A stretch of 64,000 bases of DNA from Paragorgia papillata (lineage: Eukaryota > Cnidaria > Anthozoa > Scleralcyonacea > Coralliidae): positions 6,539,501 to 6,603,500 of the forward strand of contig JAWNZC010000337.1 of NCBI GenBank assembly GCA_035771165.1. The letters are read 5' to 3'. A program made the position numbers and the translations under genes. Within the stretch, counting starts at the first letter, position 1. Every line of letters starts with the position of its first letter. Under the pieces are notes generated by a model that had not been told where the DNA came from, did not search any database, and was given only the letters and a program-made list of their open reading frames with translations. Shown here one piece after another: positions 11,343-20,606 of this stretch.

Positions 11343-14300
11343 GTAATACTGTACTTGGTTGTGTAACTGCCTGTGTTGATTTTCGAGCTTGAGCCTAAGC
11401 TTGGAAATGATAGAGTTGTAAGTTGATCTTTCTCGTGCTTCAAGATTTTTCTCTGGAAGTTCTCTGGTTTCCGTGTTTCTGTAAAATGACCTACATATGG
11501 CATATGGCGTGTTTGACATGTTTTGCCTTTCACGTCGATCTGCGTCTTTTGTTATTCAGTCAGGGGCTAATATTGACCCTTACTCGCAGTCGGTGGTTCT
11601 TTACCGCTTTCTTGGTTAAACACGATCGGAAATCGCATAGAAAATTGGCCACTTTCATGGGGCAGTTCGCTGTCCACGTGCGTGCTGGCTCAAATGAGTT
11701 CTGAGGACATTTGAAACTGATGAATTTGAGAAGGGTAATGGCTTCGTACATCGCGAAAATTCCACGAGTTGTCAACAAACCGTATTCTATGGCAAGCCCA
11801 ACATTCGTGCTATGCGCTCGTGGAATTATGGTCGAGCGACGATTTTGAGCGGAGATGTTTGACTTTGAGCTCGGGGTGTCCTCGCTGAAGTGTGCAGCCT
11901 GTCGGCCGTGTATTGATGACGTTTACACGCAAGATATTCGTTCTACGCATGCGTAGCTAGTACGGGTCAGCCATAGGGGCCAGCCCGTATTTCGCGAGCA
12001 TCGACAGCCGCCATTTCCGATCGTGGGCTCTCAGTAGCGTGCCACATGACTAGCCAATATTTCGTACATACTGCGGGCGCAGAAGACTGATTGTCACAAA
12101 ATAGCGGTGAAAGTGTAAGTTTGACAAAATTGTGAAGGTAACCTGCTGTCTTTGCGATGAATACTAAAATGTCGGATGTAGAAATTCCGCAAGATTTAAC
12201 TGTAGGTTTATTGTTATCGTTGTTTTCATTTACGTTATATTATGTTCATGCACTCCTTGATTCAATCGACGCCATGTTGACCAACCTCGTACCCAGGGCC
12301 ATTTGTAGGAAACTGGGCCAAGATAGCGAATAAAAACAAAATGGAGGCTAGGCTATCTCAGCCTCTGATTGGTCAAGAGCTTATTGCATAATTTAGATGG
12401 TTTGATTTTGTATTTTTAAAAAAAAAGGTATTTTGGCTTTGTCAGGTTGGTCTTGCCCACGGCGCGGGAGATTATATTTTAAACCATGCAGTAATTAGGT
12501 ATAATTACTGTGTTAAGGACTGAGTTCTAGTTTAAAAAATGCGCAATATACTGCGCATTTTGAGCTAGCCTCCACCAAGGCCATTTGTTCCCGCCATATT
12601 TTTTTTATTCGCCATCTTGGCCCAGTTCCCTACAAATGGCCCTGGGTACGAGGTTACATGTTGACATGTCTTGACTTAGTCCACGTTTTCCCCTTCGAGC
12701 GTCGTTTCCGAGTGCCTTTACGTTTTTAGGAGATCCGATATTTCACTAGTACAGACCGAACAAGCGAGGTCAATAAGTAGTTCATTATATGACTACAAGT
12801 GTTGTAAACGTTGTGTGAAAACTTAACAAAGTGTTAGGCTCGTATACACCACCATCTTTCTTTAGAACTAAACCAAAATGGCATATGTTTTCTCACTTTT
12901 AAAATACTTTCCGTTTAGCTAGAATCCATAACGTTCTACCCCAAATAGCATTTTTCAATTGCTTTTGTTTGACATATCGCTCAAGGTTACAAGCACGTTA
13001 CCTAGTTGAATAAAAAAACATTTGAAATTCTATGATATTTGTGAGAAGTAAATGTTATATTATTACGAACATTGCTACGAACATTTAAAAAAGTTTGACA
13101 TAACATGGAAACTTAGACTATACAATATACCTGTACGATATATTTCAACAATGAGTAGTTCTGAAATTATTATCCTTCTTGTTGCATGTATACTGACACG
13201 ACTTACATTTTGTTTATAAAATTCTCTCAGTGGTCTTGAACGGCAGATTCCGGACCGCTCAGGAACCAATCAAATTGCTGGATTTCACACGCCGGACCGC
13301 TCACGAAAATAGTCATATAATAAATAAAATATTTGCTCGCGAATAGGAATTTTATGCGGATAGCATAATTAAAGTGTATTGAGAACATATGACTTTAAGA
13401 TAAGAAATACCTGAAATACCTCAGAGAAGCTGGAACATCGAGATAACGATTACGGAATGGTGTTATAACACACCTAATAATATACACGAAAAAATATCTC
13501 GACTGTGATTGGCTGATTCCAGTGCAGTTAATCCCAAACAACAGTGCAGAATTGTGTTATCACAGTGCAAAAATCTGTTATCACAGTGCAAAAATCTGTT
13601 ATCACAGTGCAAAAATCTGTAATCACAGTGCAAAAATCTGTTATCACTAAGAACCAATCAAATTGATTGTACAGCGGATTTTTCCCGACACAAAACAAAC
13701 AAAGATGGCGGCCAAGATTCGGCGGTTTTGGGGATAATTTGTTCAAATTTGAAGCTAGTTATGCTTTAATATTGCCAAGCGAAGTACCTACAAGAAGACC
13801 AGAAGCTTCTTTATGCCTCGAGTAAACTTTTTCAAGTAGTAAAGGAAGCGAAGCGTTTTTTAACAAATAAATATGCGAGGAGTGGACGGCTAAACACGTA
13901 CGTTAAAATATTAGTACAGTTGTTTTGAAAAATTTTTCATGTATATTATTAATAAGTAATAGCATGGTTTCTCGTGCAATTTGGAAAAACATGCACTCGT
14001 GAGTTTTTCAAATACTTCAAATAGCACTCGTCCTTCGGACTCGTGCTATTTTGACAGTATTTGAAAAACTCACTCGTGCATGTTTTTTTCCAAATTGCAC
14101 TCGAAACCATGCTATTACCTATACCTATCACTATTTTCCTGTCATTCGCATACAGTCCACTGCTAAGTGAAGACATTCAAAAATTTATTTACCCGCCTCC
14201 TCCCCATATCTGCGTCCATAGCTTTTAGTTATTATAGTATGTTGTTCTATGTTTTGGCGTTATCTGTCCCTCACCTGTACTGGGCAAAACCATTTTAGCA

Positions 14301-17300
14301 CATTTGTAAAATACATAGTTTATAATTTCTGTTTTCAAAGTTTTAATAAAGTGGCTAGGGGATTTTTACCCCTAGCCAGATTATCCCGAAACGTGTCAAA
14401 GTCATTATATTAATTCACCCAGTAAACGGAGCTCAGGAAATGCAACACGCAATGTATCGGAAGAATTATTTGTATTAAATAATTATCGTACACGACGGAA
14501 GGCATAAATAATTGTACATGAACGCATTGCTTCACCTTCATTTTTTTTTAAAATTCTATTCAGTTTTACTCGTTCCGAGCTTTTGTCTATTTTCAATAGA
14601 ATTCAAAAGAATAAAGTTGAGGCGACGTGTGTATATAATGATACAGATATGTCCAATTGGTTATGGATTATTCATCGTATGGGAAGAGTGACCTGGCTCG
14701 TTTTTCCCAGAGGATGAATGACCACGGGTGACTTATCTCCGGGATCACTCATTCCCGTGACATAGGCATATCGGTGCTCAAAAAAATCGGATAAAAATAA
14801 GTAAATAAATTTTAAAGCACGTCCGTAAATAATAAATTTTGCACGTCACGTGCTTTAACATTTATTTACTTATTTTCATCCGATTTATTTGGAACAGGAG
14901 AACGTCTGTCAAAATACAGAGAACATTTGTTTACAATCAAGCTACAAAATACGGTTATAAACTTTGAAACTAAATGCAAGTACCTTGGAGTTATACTGAA
15001 TTCAACGTTGTCACTAAAGTATCACCTGCAAAATACCTACCGAAAAGCTTCTGGACGAATAAGGCTGTTATCGCGTATACATTCATCAATATCAGTTTGG
15101 GCCGCAAGAAACATTTATCAAAGTATGATTGTTCCTATTATGTTATATTGTGATATAATCATGACTCTTGATCTTGCAGACTCGGATACTAAAAATCTCA
15201 GATACTATGATCATATCACATAATGTGCCGCATATACGTGGCATATATAAACATAATGATCTAATTACTGACTTAAAGTTGCCATCTGTCCTAAATATTA
15301 GGAAGATCAATGCACTGATTCTTGTTTTTAAATGTATTAACAATTGCATATGCGCGCCTTGAACTATTTTATTCCATTGGTTCATAATAAGAACACTAGA
15401 AATCAAGGAATAAATCTTAAATTGCCCAAAGTAAAATTAGAATCAGCCAGGAAGGGGTTTTACTTCCAAGGGGCTCTCCTACTGTATATAATCAGTTGCC
15501 AATTGACATAAAGCGTGTCAAGTCTATAGTTCTTTTCAAGCATCTCTTGAAAAATCATTTCATGTAATTAAGTGTAAGCTTTTTCTATTAATTTTGTATA
15601 TTTGTTCTTGTAGATTTTCCTAATCTCTTATTCAACAGGACCCTAATTAATAACAGTACTTAGGTACTGAATAGGTTGTTATCCTGTATAAATAAATATT
15701 AATTAATTAATTAATTATAAGATGCAGCACTTGAAAAGACGCGTAATACATCACTTTTGATGAATTTATTCTACTCGACATTTCCAATTACGTAATTTAC
15801 TGAAAAGTTTAATTTTAGTCGTTGATGTAGTGTTCTCAAACTCATTAACAATTCATGAGCTAATTAGCCAATGAGAGAAAAATATTTGATCATGTGTATG
15901 AGTTTTGAAACCCGGTAAAGGTCGCGCAAACTGAATTTATAATAAAGAAATCAGATAATAAACGGCACAACAAAGAACCGTCATTACCACATTTCTTAAT
16001 TATAAATTCAACATGAAACCATTGTCCAATCTAATATGCACCAAGTCCCTCTATACTATAACTGACGATTGAGAAGCTATTTCATAAACTCGTGTATCGT
16101 ATTTTACCAGGGGTTGCAAACACTCGAGAACAACAAAAATCACTCGGCCTATTACCTCGTAATTTTCAATGTTCTCTCGTGTTTGTAAAACATTCGAAAA
16201 CAATAAAAATCACTCGGCTTGCAGCGTCGTGATTTTCATTATTCTCTCATGTTTTACAAACACTCGAGAACAATGAAAATTACTCGGTTAACGGCCTCGT
16301 GATTTTCATTGTCCTCTCGTGTTTGTAACTCCTGGTAAAACACTCCCACTCGTTTATGAAATATTACTTCTAAACTAGTCTACTGTTGTTTTCTTTTCAT
16401 CTCCTAAAGAATCTAGAATTTCATAAAAAGGAATTTGTCAAGTACTCTAAAAGTTTCAGTGATACATTGAAGCGTTATTTTAAGGATTCGAGGTAAGAAC
16501 ACTTTGTTGTATACTTTTTGTAATGATGATAATAATTGGGACCTTACGAGCTACGACGGCAACTTCAACGACGACGTCTTTGCAAATACAATAATTCTTC
16601 TTGCAAAACAAAGAAAATGAATATAGTTTTAGTCCCCAGGATAATCTAAACACCGTCCTCGTTCTATATACAACGCCACTTATTAGAGCATTTTCGAGTC
16701 TTGAGGCCGCGACGTCAAACTCGCCAAAAGATGAGAATTGTTGTTTGAGTTGACTTTGGAGGTCATTGAACCAGTTTTAAATATCAAAAAATATTATACC
16801 TTAACTGTAAATTCTCCAGTCAGAAAGCTTGATTTGTACCACGTGATCAGTCAATCATCGAATTACCCCTCACGTCATAGCGTACCCAATACAGCGGAGT
16901 ATAACCTCGAATATATACACCGCCACGGCGAGGTATTCGAGTTTATGAATGCCACGAACGAAAACGCATGAATGCCACGTTCGTGAACGCATGAATGCCA
17001 CGCACGAAAACGCTGTCAACAACGGCGGGACAAGACGTTTCACCTGAAAATCAGATTTTGACAAGAAGATCGTTAGGTTACGAGAAAATGAGAATTCATA
17101 ATTCATAAGAATTCATAAATAAGAAGCCTTGAGACGACACTTAAAAAATTTCAACAAAAATGGAAACAGACAATGAAAAGCCGACAAAAGTTAAATTTTT
17201 AAAATTATTTAAGTTTTTGGAAAGATTATATTTTTCGGTATAATGTATCAATTATAGAGGTCGAGGGATGAAATAACCCAAGGGGTAATTTTTGTGGAAT

Positions 17301-18286
17301 ACCCCTCGCTCCAGGTCTATAATAGATATTAATAGTCAGTTAACCGTAAATTATTTTAGTTATAAAATTTATGTTGCTTTTTAACCGCCGTTGTCGTCCT
17401 AGCATCCTGAGTCCTAGCATGATTGTCCAGTTTAAAATTTAATTCAGCTAGTTTATTCATCCAATCAGAAAGATAATAATTTTCTATTTTCGTGATTTAC
17501 CGCAAATTTAGAATGATAGCTTTGGTTGAATTGAAGAACCACATTATATTGTAGATATGTGTTTGTTAGTTATTATTTACATGTACTGTATGCGGAAAAA
17601 TCATGGAGGTATGATGAATAACAACAGCTATACTAGCTTTTATAATAAACGCTTACTGTATATGCATAAGCAAATCTATACAGAGCGTTAAATATTTCTC
17701 ATTTCTTTTTCAGTATTTACGCCTTTTTGGGTACCCTGGGTGCCAGAGGTTCCTCCACGCTCGCAGGGGATTATACCGCCTAGCTTCCTCGTGTGTCCCC
17801 GTTATCCCCCACGAGCGTCGAAAAACCTCTGGCACCCAGGGTACTTTTTGGGCCAGTTATTTCTGGCAGATCATGTACAAAAAACATGGATCAGCAAAGT
17901 GGCAATAGTTAATGGAAGGGTTTAACGGCAGAATTTTCATGAGTAAATTTCCAACCTTTTTCATATTAACCTTGTAAAAACATCTCCAAGAATTTAAACT
18001 TCGAAAACAATTCAGTCTTATTAATTGTACAAAATTAATGTATTCCTGGCATTTTTTACAGTATCTTGTAACACTGTATAATATTATGCATGTTACTAAT
18101 TGCGAGGATTGTGGAAAAGAAGAGCCCAATTATATCTACTCTTCAACTTGCTCTTCTTACTGTACCTAGATTGATGTGCCGTTGTGTTATTTTAGGGCCA
18201 ACAGCGTGTACCTGAGTGCCAACAGGTTGATAAGTCAAACCAATAGCATCATCCAAGAATTCCAACGGGCCGTCAGGGACTACTAG
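3075..18286 (+). CDS. PDCD10: PDCD10 (CCM3) orthologue, C-terminal seven coding exons
   Basis: Seven exons with AG/GT borders join in phase: 3075-3132, 5403-5462, 7148-7204, 9549-9618, 10113-10206, 16410-16492 and 18196-18286. They total 513 bp, giving 170 residues plus TAG. The joined protein starts with [19 protein letters not shown]. It then carries DRPEPGF and [17 protein letters not shown], and later [37 protein letters not shown] and [10 protein letters not shown]. From memory these align in order with human PDCD10 from about residue 51 to the end (human 212 residues), including the near-identical [14 protein letters not shown] segment of the FAT-homology helices. PDCD10 is a cytoplasmic adaptor that dimerises with GCKIII kinases and binds CCM2 and striatin (STRIPAK). 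The first ~50 residues (dimerisation region) are not visible between 452 and 3074 and probably lie upstream. The introns hold only repeats as far as I can see. Confidence 0.93.
3590..3663 (-). repeat. tRNA-Thr(AGU)-like SINE head, minus strand
   Basis: On the minus strand, GTAGCTCAGTTTGTATAGAG is followed by a CTAGTAA anticodon-like loop and then GGTCGCGGGTCCGAATCC. The A and B boxes are good, but the anticodon stem has a mismatch and the acceptor stem does not close. More likely a tRNA-derived repeat than a gene. Confidence 0.5.
3750..3915. repeat. Perfect 66-bp hairpin with a third partial copy in the loop
   Basis: 3750-3815 is the exact reverse complement of 3850-3915. The 34-bp loop holds a further direct copy of GCGTGAAACTGACAGTAGCG. 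It lies in the intron between PDCD10 exons a and b. Absence of arm divergence implies a recent origin or active homogenisation. Confidence 0.95.
3979..4021. repeat. (TA)n microsatellite
   Basis: About 21 uninterrupted TA units. Confidence 0.97.
4023..4395. repeat. TTAATTCGAC-array TIR element, copy 1
   Basis: Dense, repeated, mutually complementary motifs (GACGAATTTAATT, AATTAAATTCGTC, TTCGACG), ending GCGACGTTTAGCGCAGGCC. The same end occurs at 20265-20606, 21680-22130 and 27561-27619. Confidence 0.75.
4643..4674 (+). ncRNA. Degenerate hammerhead-like motif (weak)
   Basis: GGAGTAGTGCCCCGAAACGT followed by TCAATAAAGTTTTTAAAG resembles the stem II-GAAAC portion of retroelement hammerhead motifs such as the one at 52813-52852. 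The CUGAUGA half is eroded, so this is probably a dead remnant. Confidence 0.25.
4721..5062 (+). repeat. Dispersed repeat, copy 1 (pair at 57022-57372)
   Basis: Contains GGCATAAGCGAATTCATTTT, ATTCGAAAATGTCAAACTGA and GACGCCATGTTTG in the same order and orientation as the second copy 52 kb away. No coding potential. Confidence 0.85.
5403..5462 (+). CDS. PDCD10: PDCD10 exon b
   Basis: Acceptor TTGTGTAG, donor GTAAGT. It reads [19 protein letters not shown] after completing a Glu codon, and ends at phase 1 to join GGT (Gly) with exon c. This is the least conserved exon; its position and phase support the call. Confidence 0.8.
5597..5765. repeat. MITE, 169 bp, 24-bp perfect TIRs
   Basis: The ends are perfect inverted repeats of CAATAGACCTTTCCGCATGA plus four more bases. 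The interior holds an inner CTGATTGGCT / AGCCAATCA pair. Confidence 0.9.
6026..6101. repeat. Compound GACG/CAGA microsatellite
   Basis: (GACG)n passes into (GACA)n. An open frame of Thr/Asp/Gly/Arg repeats across it is an artefact. Confidence 0.95.
6449..7044. repeat. TIR element, 596 bp (TTAAGGTGGCTCC family)
   Basis: TTAAGGTGGCTCCCTATAAT at the left is mirrored by a GGGAGCCACCTTAA end at 7044, with TTAA at both edges. It ends about 100 bp before PDCD10 exon c. No transposase is present. Confidence 0.85.
7148..7204 (+). CDS. PDCD10: PDCD10 exon c
   Basis: Acceptor CATTTTTTAG, donor GTAAGT. Encodes [18 protein letters not shown], with the conserved RPEP motif. Confidence 0.88.
7321..7850 (+). 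repeat. 530-bp repeat with CTCGAGAACAATGAAAATCAC-like hairpins, copy 1
   Basis: Reverse complement of 15833-16371 over its whole length. The interior is itself a series of hairpins built from CACTCGAGAACAA and CATTGTTCTCTCGTG variants, followed by GATAATAAACGG and GAATTTATAATTAAGAAATG motifs. Confidence 0.9.
8285..9415. repeat. Decanucleotide minisatellite (AGTGCATGAA)n, about 1.1 kb
   Basis: The plus strand reads AGTGCATGAA / AGTACATGAA with a 10-bp period, homogeneous from about 8660 and more diverged before that (GAGAGTGCAG types). The minus strand has no stops in any frame over long stretches: one frame stays open for 433 codons (8124-9425) and the others for 240-275. All spell [14 protein letters not shown] repeats. 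This is expected when a 10-bp unit lacks stops, because three units give a 10-residue repeat in every frame. I read it as satellite, not a gene. Confidence 0.9.
9473..9496 (+). repeat. Poly-G tract
   Basis: 24 consecutive G in the intron just before PDCD10 exon d. Capable of G-quadruplex formation. Confidence 0.95.
9549..9618 (+). CDS. PDCD10: PDCD10 exon d
   Basis: Acceptor CTTTCTAG, donor GTGAGT. Encodes [19 protein letters not shown] and then QTIK, the end of one helix of the protein. It lies between the two inverted 530-bp repeats at 7321 and 15833. Confidence 0.92.
9833..10076. repeat. Foldback element, about 55-bp arms
   Basis: ACTCAAAAGGATCCGTCCCG at the left pairs with a right end running to GGGTCCTTTTGAGT. 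The arms meet at GACATGTCGTCAAAT-like / ATTTGACGACATAT sequence. Lies between PDCD10 exons d and e. Confidence 0.8.
10113..10206 (+). CDS. PDCD10: PDCD10 exon e
   Basis: Acceptor TTTTTTTTAG after a pyrimidine tract, donor GTGAGT. Encodes [20 protein letters not shown] and [11 protein letters not shown], and ends in phase 0. Confidence 0.92.
10267..10618. repeat. hAT-like MITE, 352 bp, with 8-9 bp target duplication
   Basis: Ends CAACCTCGTT and AACGAGGTTG, flanked by direct GCTTCAAGT at 10258-10266 and 10619-10627. CA...TG ends with an 8-9 bp duplication fit hAT-superfamily insertion (inference). Confidence 0.85.
11307..11341 (+). repeat. Poly-G tract
   Basis: An uninterrupted run of 35 G. 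The proline-rich frames on the other strand are artefacts. Confidence 0.95.
11369..11482 (+). repeat. Diverged body of the 5S-like SINE family
   Basis: TCTTTCTCGTGCTTCAAG, TTTTTCTCTGGAAGTTCTCT and GGTTT align with the central part of the copy at 1938-2250. The 5S-like head is missing. Confidence 0.45.
12157..12201 (+). CDS. Possible first coding exon of an unknown nested transcript (weak)
   Basis: ATG at 12157 (or 12169) starts [15 protein letters not shown] and is followed immediately by a GTAGGT donor in phase 0. About 250 bp upstream are CpG-containing sequence, a CCAAT at 12053 and potential 5' leader sequence. No downstream partner exon was recognised, so this is only a candidate. It lies inside the large PDCD10 intron on the same strand. 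Confidence 0.15.
12282..12656. repeat. hAT-like MITE, 375 bp, with target duplication
   Basis: Ends CAACCTCGTACCCAGGGCC and GGCCCTGGGTACGAGGTTA, flanked by direct CATGTTGAC at 12273-12281 and 12657-12665. Same family as 10267-10618. Confidence 0.88.
13541..13646. repeat. 21-bp tandem repeat
   Basis: Unit TGTTATCACAGTGCAAAAATC, about 4.5 copies with one T-to-A change. Reads as a 7-residue HCDNRFL repeat on the minus strand; not considered coding. Confidence 0.92.
13957..14117. repeat. Foldback element, 161 bp, nearly complete palindrome
   Basis: TAATAGCATGGTTTC is mirrored by the end GAAACCATGCTATTA. Pairing continues through CACTCGTGAGTTTTTCAAAT to a central GTCCTTCGGAC. Confidence 0.9.
14779..14891. 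repeat. MITE, 113 bp
   Basis: AAATCGGATAAAAATAAGTA and AAGCACGT at the left pair with ACGTGCTTTAACATTTATTT and TACTTATTTTCATCCGATTT at the right. Abuts the LINE remnant at 14900. Confidence 0.8.
14900..15718 (+). pseudogene. Non-LTR retrotransposon 3' remnant (reverse transcriptase C-terminus)
   Basis: The frame at 14927-15223 reads [20 protein letters not shown] followed by [21 protein letters not shown], the region after the catalytic palm in CR1/L2-type elements (known family pattern). Later frames carry [16 protein letters not shown] and a [19 protein letters not shown] end separated by frameshifts. The element finishes in a short (AATT)n tail at about 15700-15716. 5'-truncated and inactive; inside the large PDCD10 intron. 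Confidence 0.8.
15833..16371 (-). repeat. 530-bp repeat, copy 2 (inverted relative to 7321-7850)
   Basis: Reads, reverse complemented, through the same landmarks as copy 1, from TTTCATAAACGAGTG to CTCATGAATTGTTAATGAG. It ends 38 bp before PDCD10 exon f. Confidence 0.9.
16410..16492 (+). CDS. PDCD10: PDCD10 exon f
   Basis: Acceptor CTCCTAAAG, donor GTAAGA. Encodes [20 protein letters not shown] and KRYFKDS, the most conserved part. It starts 38 bp after the end of an inverted repeat copy. Confidence 0.95.
17732..17843. repeat. MITE, 112 bp, with 8-9 bp target duplication
   Basis: TACCCTGGGTGCCAGAGGTT and AACCTCTGGCACCCAGGGTA are perfect ends. CTTTTTGGG flanks both sides (17723-17731 and 17844-17852). 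A diverged relative of the core lies at 27040-27145. Confidence 0.92.
18196..18286 (+). CDS. PDCD10: PDCD10 last coding exon
   Basis: Acceptor GTTATTTTAG. Encodes [20 protein letters not shown] and EFQRAVRDY, then TAG at 18284-18286. The C-terminus differs from the vertebrate TFKTVA ending but the SANRL..QTN core is kept. Confidence 0.94.
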
Positions 18287-18460
18287 TAATCTAGAAACGT
18301 ACTCGTCTTTTAATAATTATCATATCGTGCATTCAGCTCGTACATCGAAAACCTCTTCATACCACCACATGCACTCACCCAACTCTACGTTTCTGTTTTT
18401 GCTTGGGTTGTTCCATTACGAGCTTGAAGGAGTTTACAACATCCTAATTATTAAAAGCGA

Positions 18461-18684
18461 GAATTTGTGGAAACATCACATTTATTATTTATTGCTGAGC
18501 TTTTGACCCGTTGATTCAGGCTTTCATTAGAGCAAACTGACCTATTAATTAATAGGGCTTACGAAGTTGATTACAATGCAATAAGTTATTCGGTTGTTAC
18601 AACGTTTTTGGTATGATGAAGGCCCGAGTTAACAGGTCGAAAGCTTAGCAATCAATAATAAACGTGGTGTTTCCACAAATGTTT
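18461..18684. repeat. Foldback element after the PDCD10 stop
   Basis: TTTGTGGAAACATCACATTT pairs with a right arm ending GTGGTGTTTCCACAAA. It also carries an AATAAA at 18657-18662, about 370 bp after the stop; whether this serves as the PDCD10 poly(A) signal is unknown. Confidence 0.75.
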
Positions 18685-18842
18685 GCTCTATTACAATTAC
18701 AAACCATGCAAACTTTACCATGCAAACATTCAAATAATTGATCCTAAACATTTCTAGCTTTTTCTTGTAAATTCTGTTCTACGGTATAACTTAGTTAGAA
18801 TAGGATGCCCAGGAACGTTTCATTGCTTACCAAGAACATGTT

Positions 18843-18994
18843 AAGCTGGATTTCCACTGGGCGTAAAACGTCGCGAGCTCGACTTTTTTCTTTTGTCTTG
18901 TGAGTTTCCATGTGGAACGAAGTAGAAAACTATTCAATTTGTGCAATAGAAAAGTCGAGCGCGCGATATTTTACGCCCAGTGGAAATCCAGCTT
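18843..18994. repeat. MITE, 152 bp
   Basis: AAGCTGGATTTCCACTGGGC and GCCCAGTGGAAATCCAGCTT ends, continuing through GTAAAA and TCGCG. Confidence 0.9.
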
Positions 18995-19224
18995 TAGGTT
19001 GTAGATATTCAAAAACAAAAACAAAGGCTACATTTAACAATTAACACTGATTAATCGGGCCGATTTATGGTTTCAGCTAGCCTGACACAACCTGGATATA
19101 CAGCGTGTATATTTCAAGCTGTGCACAGGCTAGATTCGCAATTACAACAATGACCTTATTGCTTACAACGTTCTTACACAATCTATAATTTATTGTATTG
19201 CATTAAGCAATTTGGTTTATCTAA

Positions 19225-19800
19225 CCTAATAAGACCCCTTTCCTGGGCTGAAATTTCAGCCCGGTTAGGAGAGCTGAGTTTTTATTGCGATTACATGAGC
19301 GATTTCAACCCGGGCTGAAACCAAAATTTTAATCAATAACACGTAGGAAATCGACGATTTTTTGTTTTTCGGCTGCGTAATGAACGATCGACACCTTTAA
19401 CACGCTTAGTTCAGTCCAGTTGACCGGGCTGAAAATTCCATACCGGGTAACGCCAACCGGTCCCGATTGAAATTTCAACCCGGTCTTATTAAATCCTTGT
19501 AATCCGAACGTATAGCGATTACATGGAAAAAAATTCAACCCGGTTTCGAATACCTGGGATGAGATTTTCAGCCCGGCCAACCGGGCTGAAATTCCTCACG
19601 TAATCGCCCAAAATTTTCAGCCTGGGCTGAACTAAGCTTGTGAACGGTGTCGATCGTTTATTACGCAGCCGCAAAACAAAAATTCTTCGAATTCCTTCGT
19701 GTTATTGATTAAAATTTTGGTTTCAGCCCGGGTTGGAATCGCTCATGTTATCACAATAAAAACTCAGCCCTCCTAGCTCATACGCTAACCCGTCTTATAA
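19225..19800. repeat. Large foldback element rich in TTTCAGCCCGG
   Basis: The arms (about 19257-19430 and 19620-19780) share TAAAATTTTGGTTTCAGCCC in opposite orientation. About ten CAGCCCGG/CCGGGCTGAA motifs punctuate the interior. No coding sequence. Confidence 0.8.
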
Positions 19801-19835
19801 ATGGTTTACGTATGTGCCGAACCTAATTCGAAGTG

Positions 19836-20268
19836 TTAGGCACATGATGAGTTCGACGTTTGAATCAATTAAGTTCGACGCCCACATTAAGTTCGACCGA
19901 GGTGGTCGCGCTTAGGTCGAACTTAATGTATTAAGTTCGACTTGGCGCGACGTCGATTCAAACGTCGAACTTATCATGTGTTTTTACTGTATTCTGTTTT
20001 CTTTTCTCGCTCTCTTCGGATTTACCGTCACCATTTTTCGACAAGAAAATAATGATAAATAGACACGAAAAACGAAAACCGTGCGATTCATGGCACATTA
20101 TTCATGTTAAGCGGTACATTCGCGTAGGTGGCCACTGACCAAATTCAATGAATGCTCGCCGCTAGCAATTAAGTTCGACATGTTAGGCTCGACGTTTGAA
20201 ACCACGTCGAACTTTGTCGAACTTAATATGTATTAAGTTCGGCACATGATAAGCGCGACGTTTGAACC
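19836..20268. repeat. TTAAGTTCGAC-array hairpin elements
   Basis: ACATGATGAGTTCGACGTTT at 19851 pairs with AAACGTCGAACTTATCATGT ending at 19979. A second, less complete array follows at 20160-20268. The motif resembles the TTAATTCGAC family next to it. Confidence 0.7.
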
Positions 20269-20606
20269 GGGCCTAACTCAGACGAATTTAATTCGAGTTA
20301 CGTTGAATTTCAGTCGAATTTAATTGTTTTTACTTGGACGCGTTGGGCCTGAAAACGATTCCTTGAAAACATGGCGCTGAATTGTCACAGACAGAAGAGA
20401 AACATTTAATTCGACGCGACGATATTCGCCGTGTTACTCGAACACGCATTATCAGACGAATTTAATTGCCAAGACGAATTTATAACTCGTGCGTCGAATT
20501 TAATCGAGTTATATGTCGCAGTTTCGTCGAATAAAATTCAAACAATTAAATTCGTCTGAATTAAATTCGTGTATTGAGTATTGTGCGACGTTTAGCGCAG
20601 GCCTAA
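20265..20606. repeat. TTAATTCGAC-array TIR element, copy 2
   Basis: Shares GCCTGAAAACGATTC, CACAGACAGAAGAG and GTGCGACGTTTAGCGCAGGC with copies 1 and 3. Confidence 0.75.

Noticed and set aside
18653..18662. PDCD10 polyadenylation signal
   Set aside because: AATAAA is present but lies inside a foldback element arm; without transcript ends it cannot be assigned.
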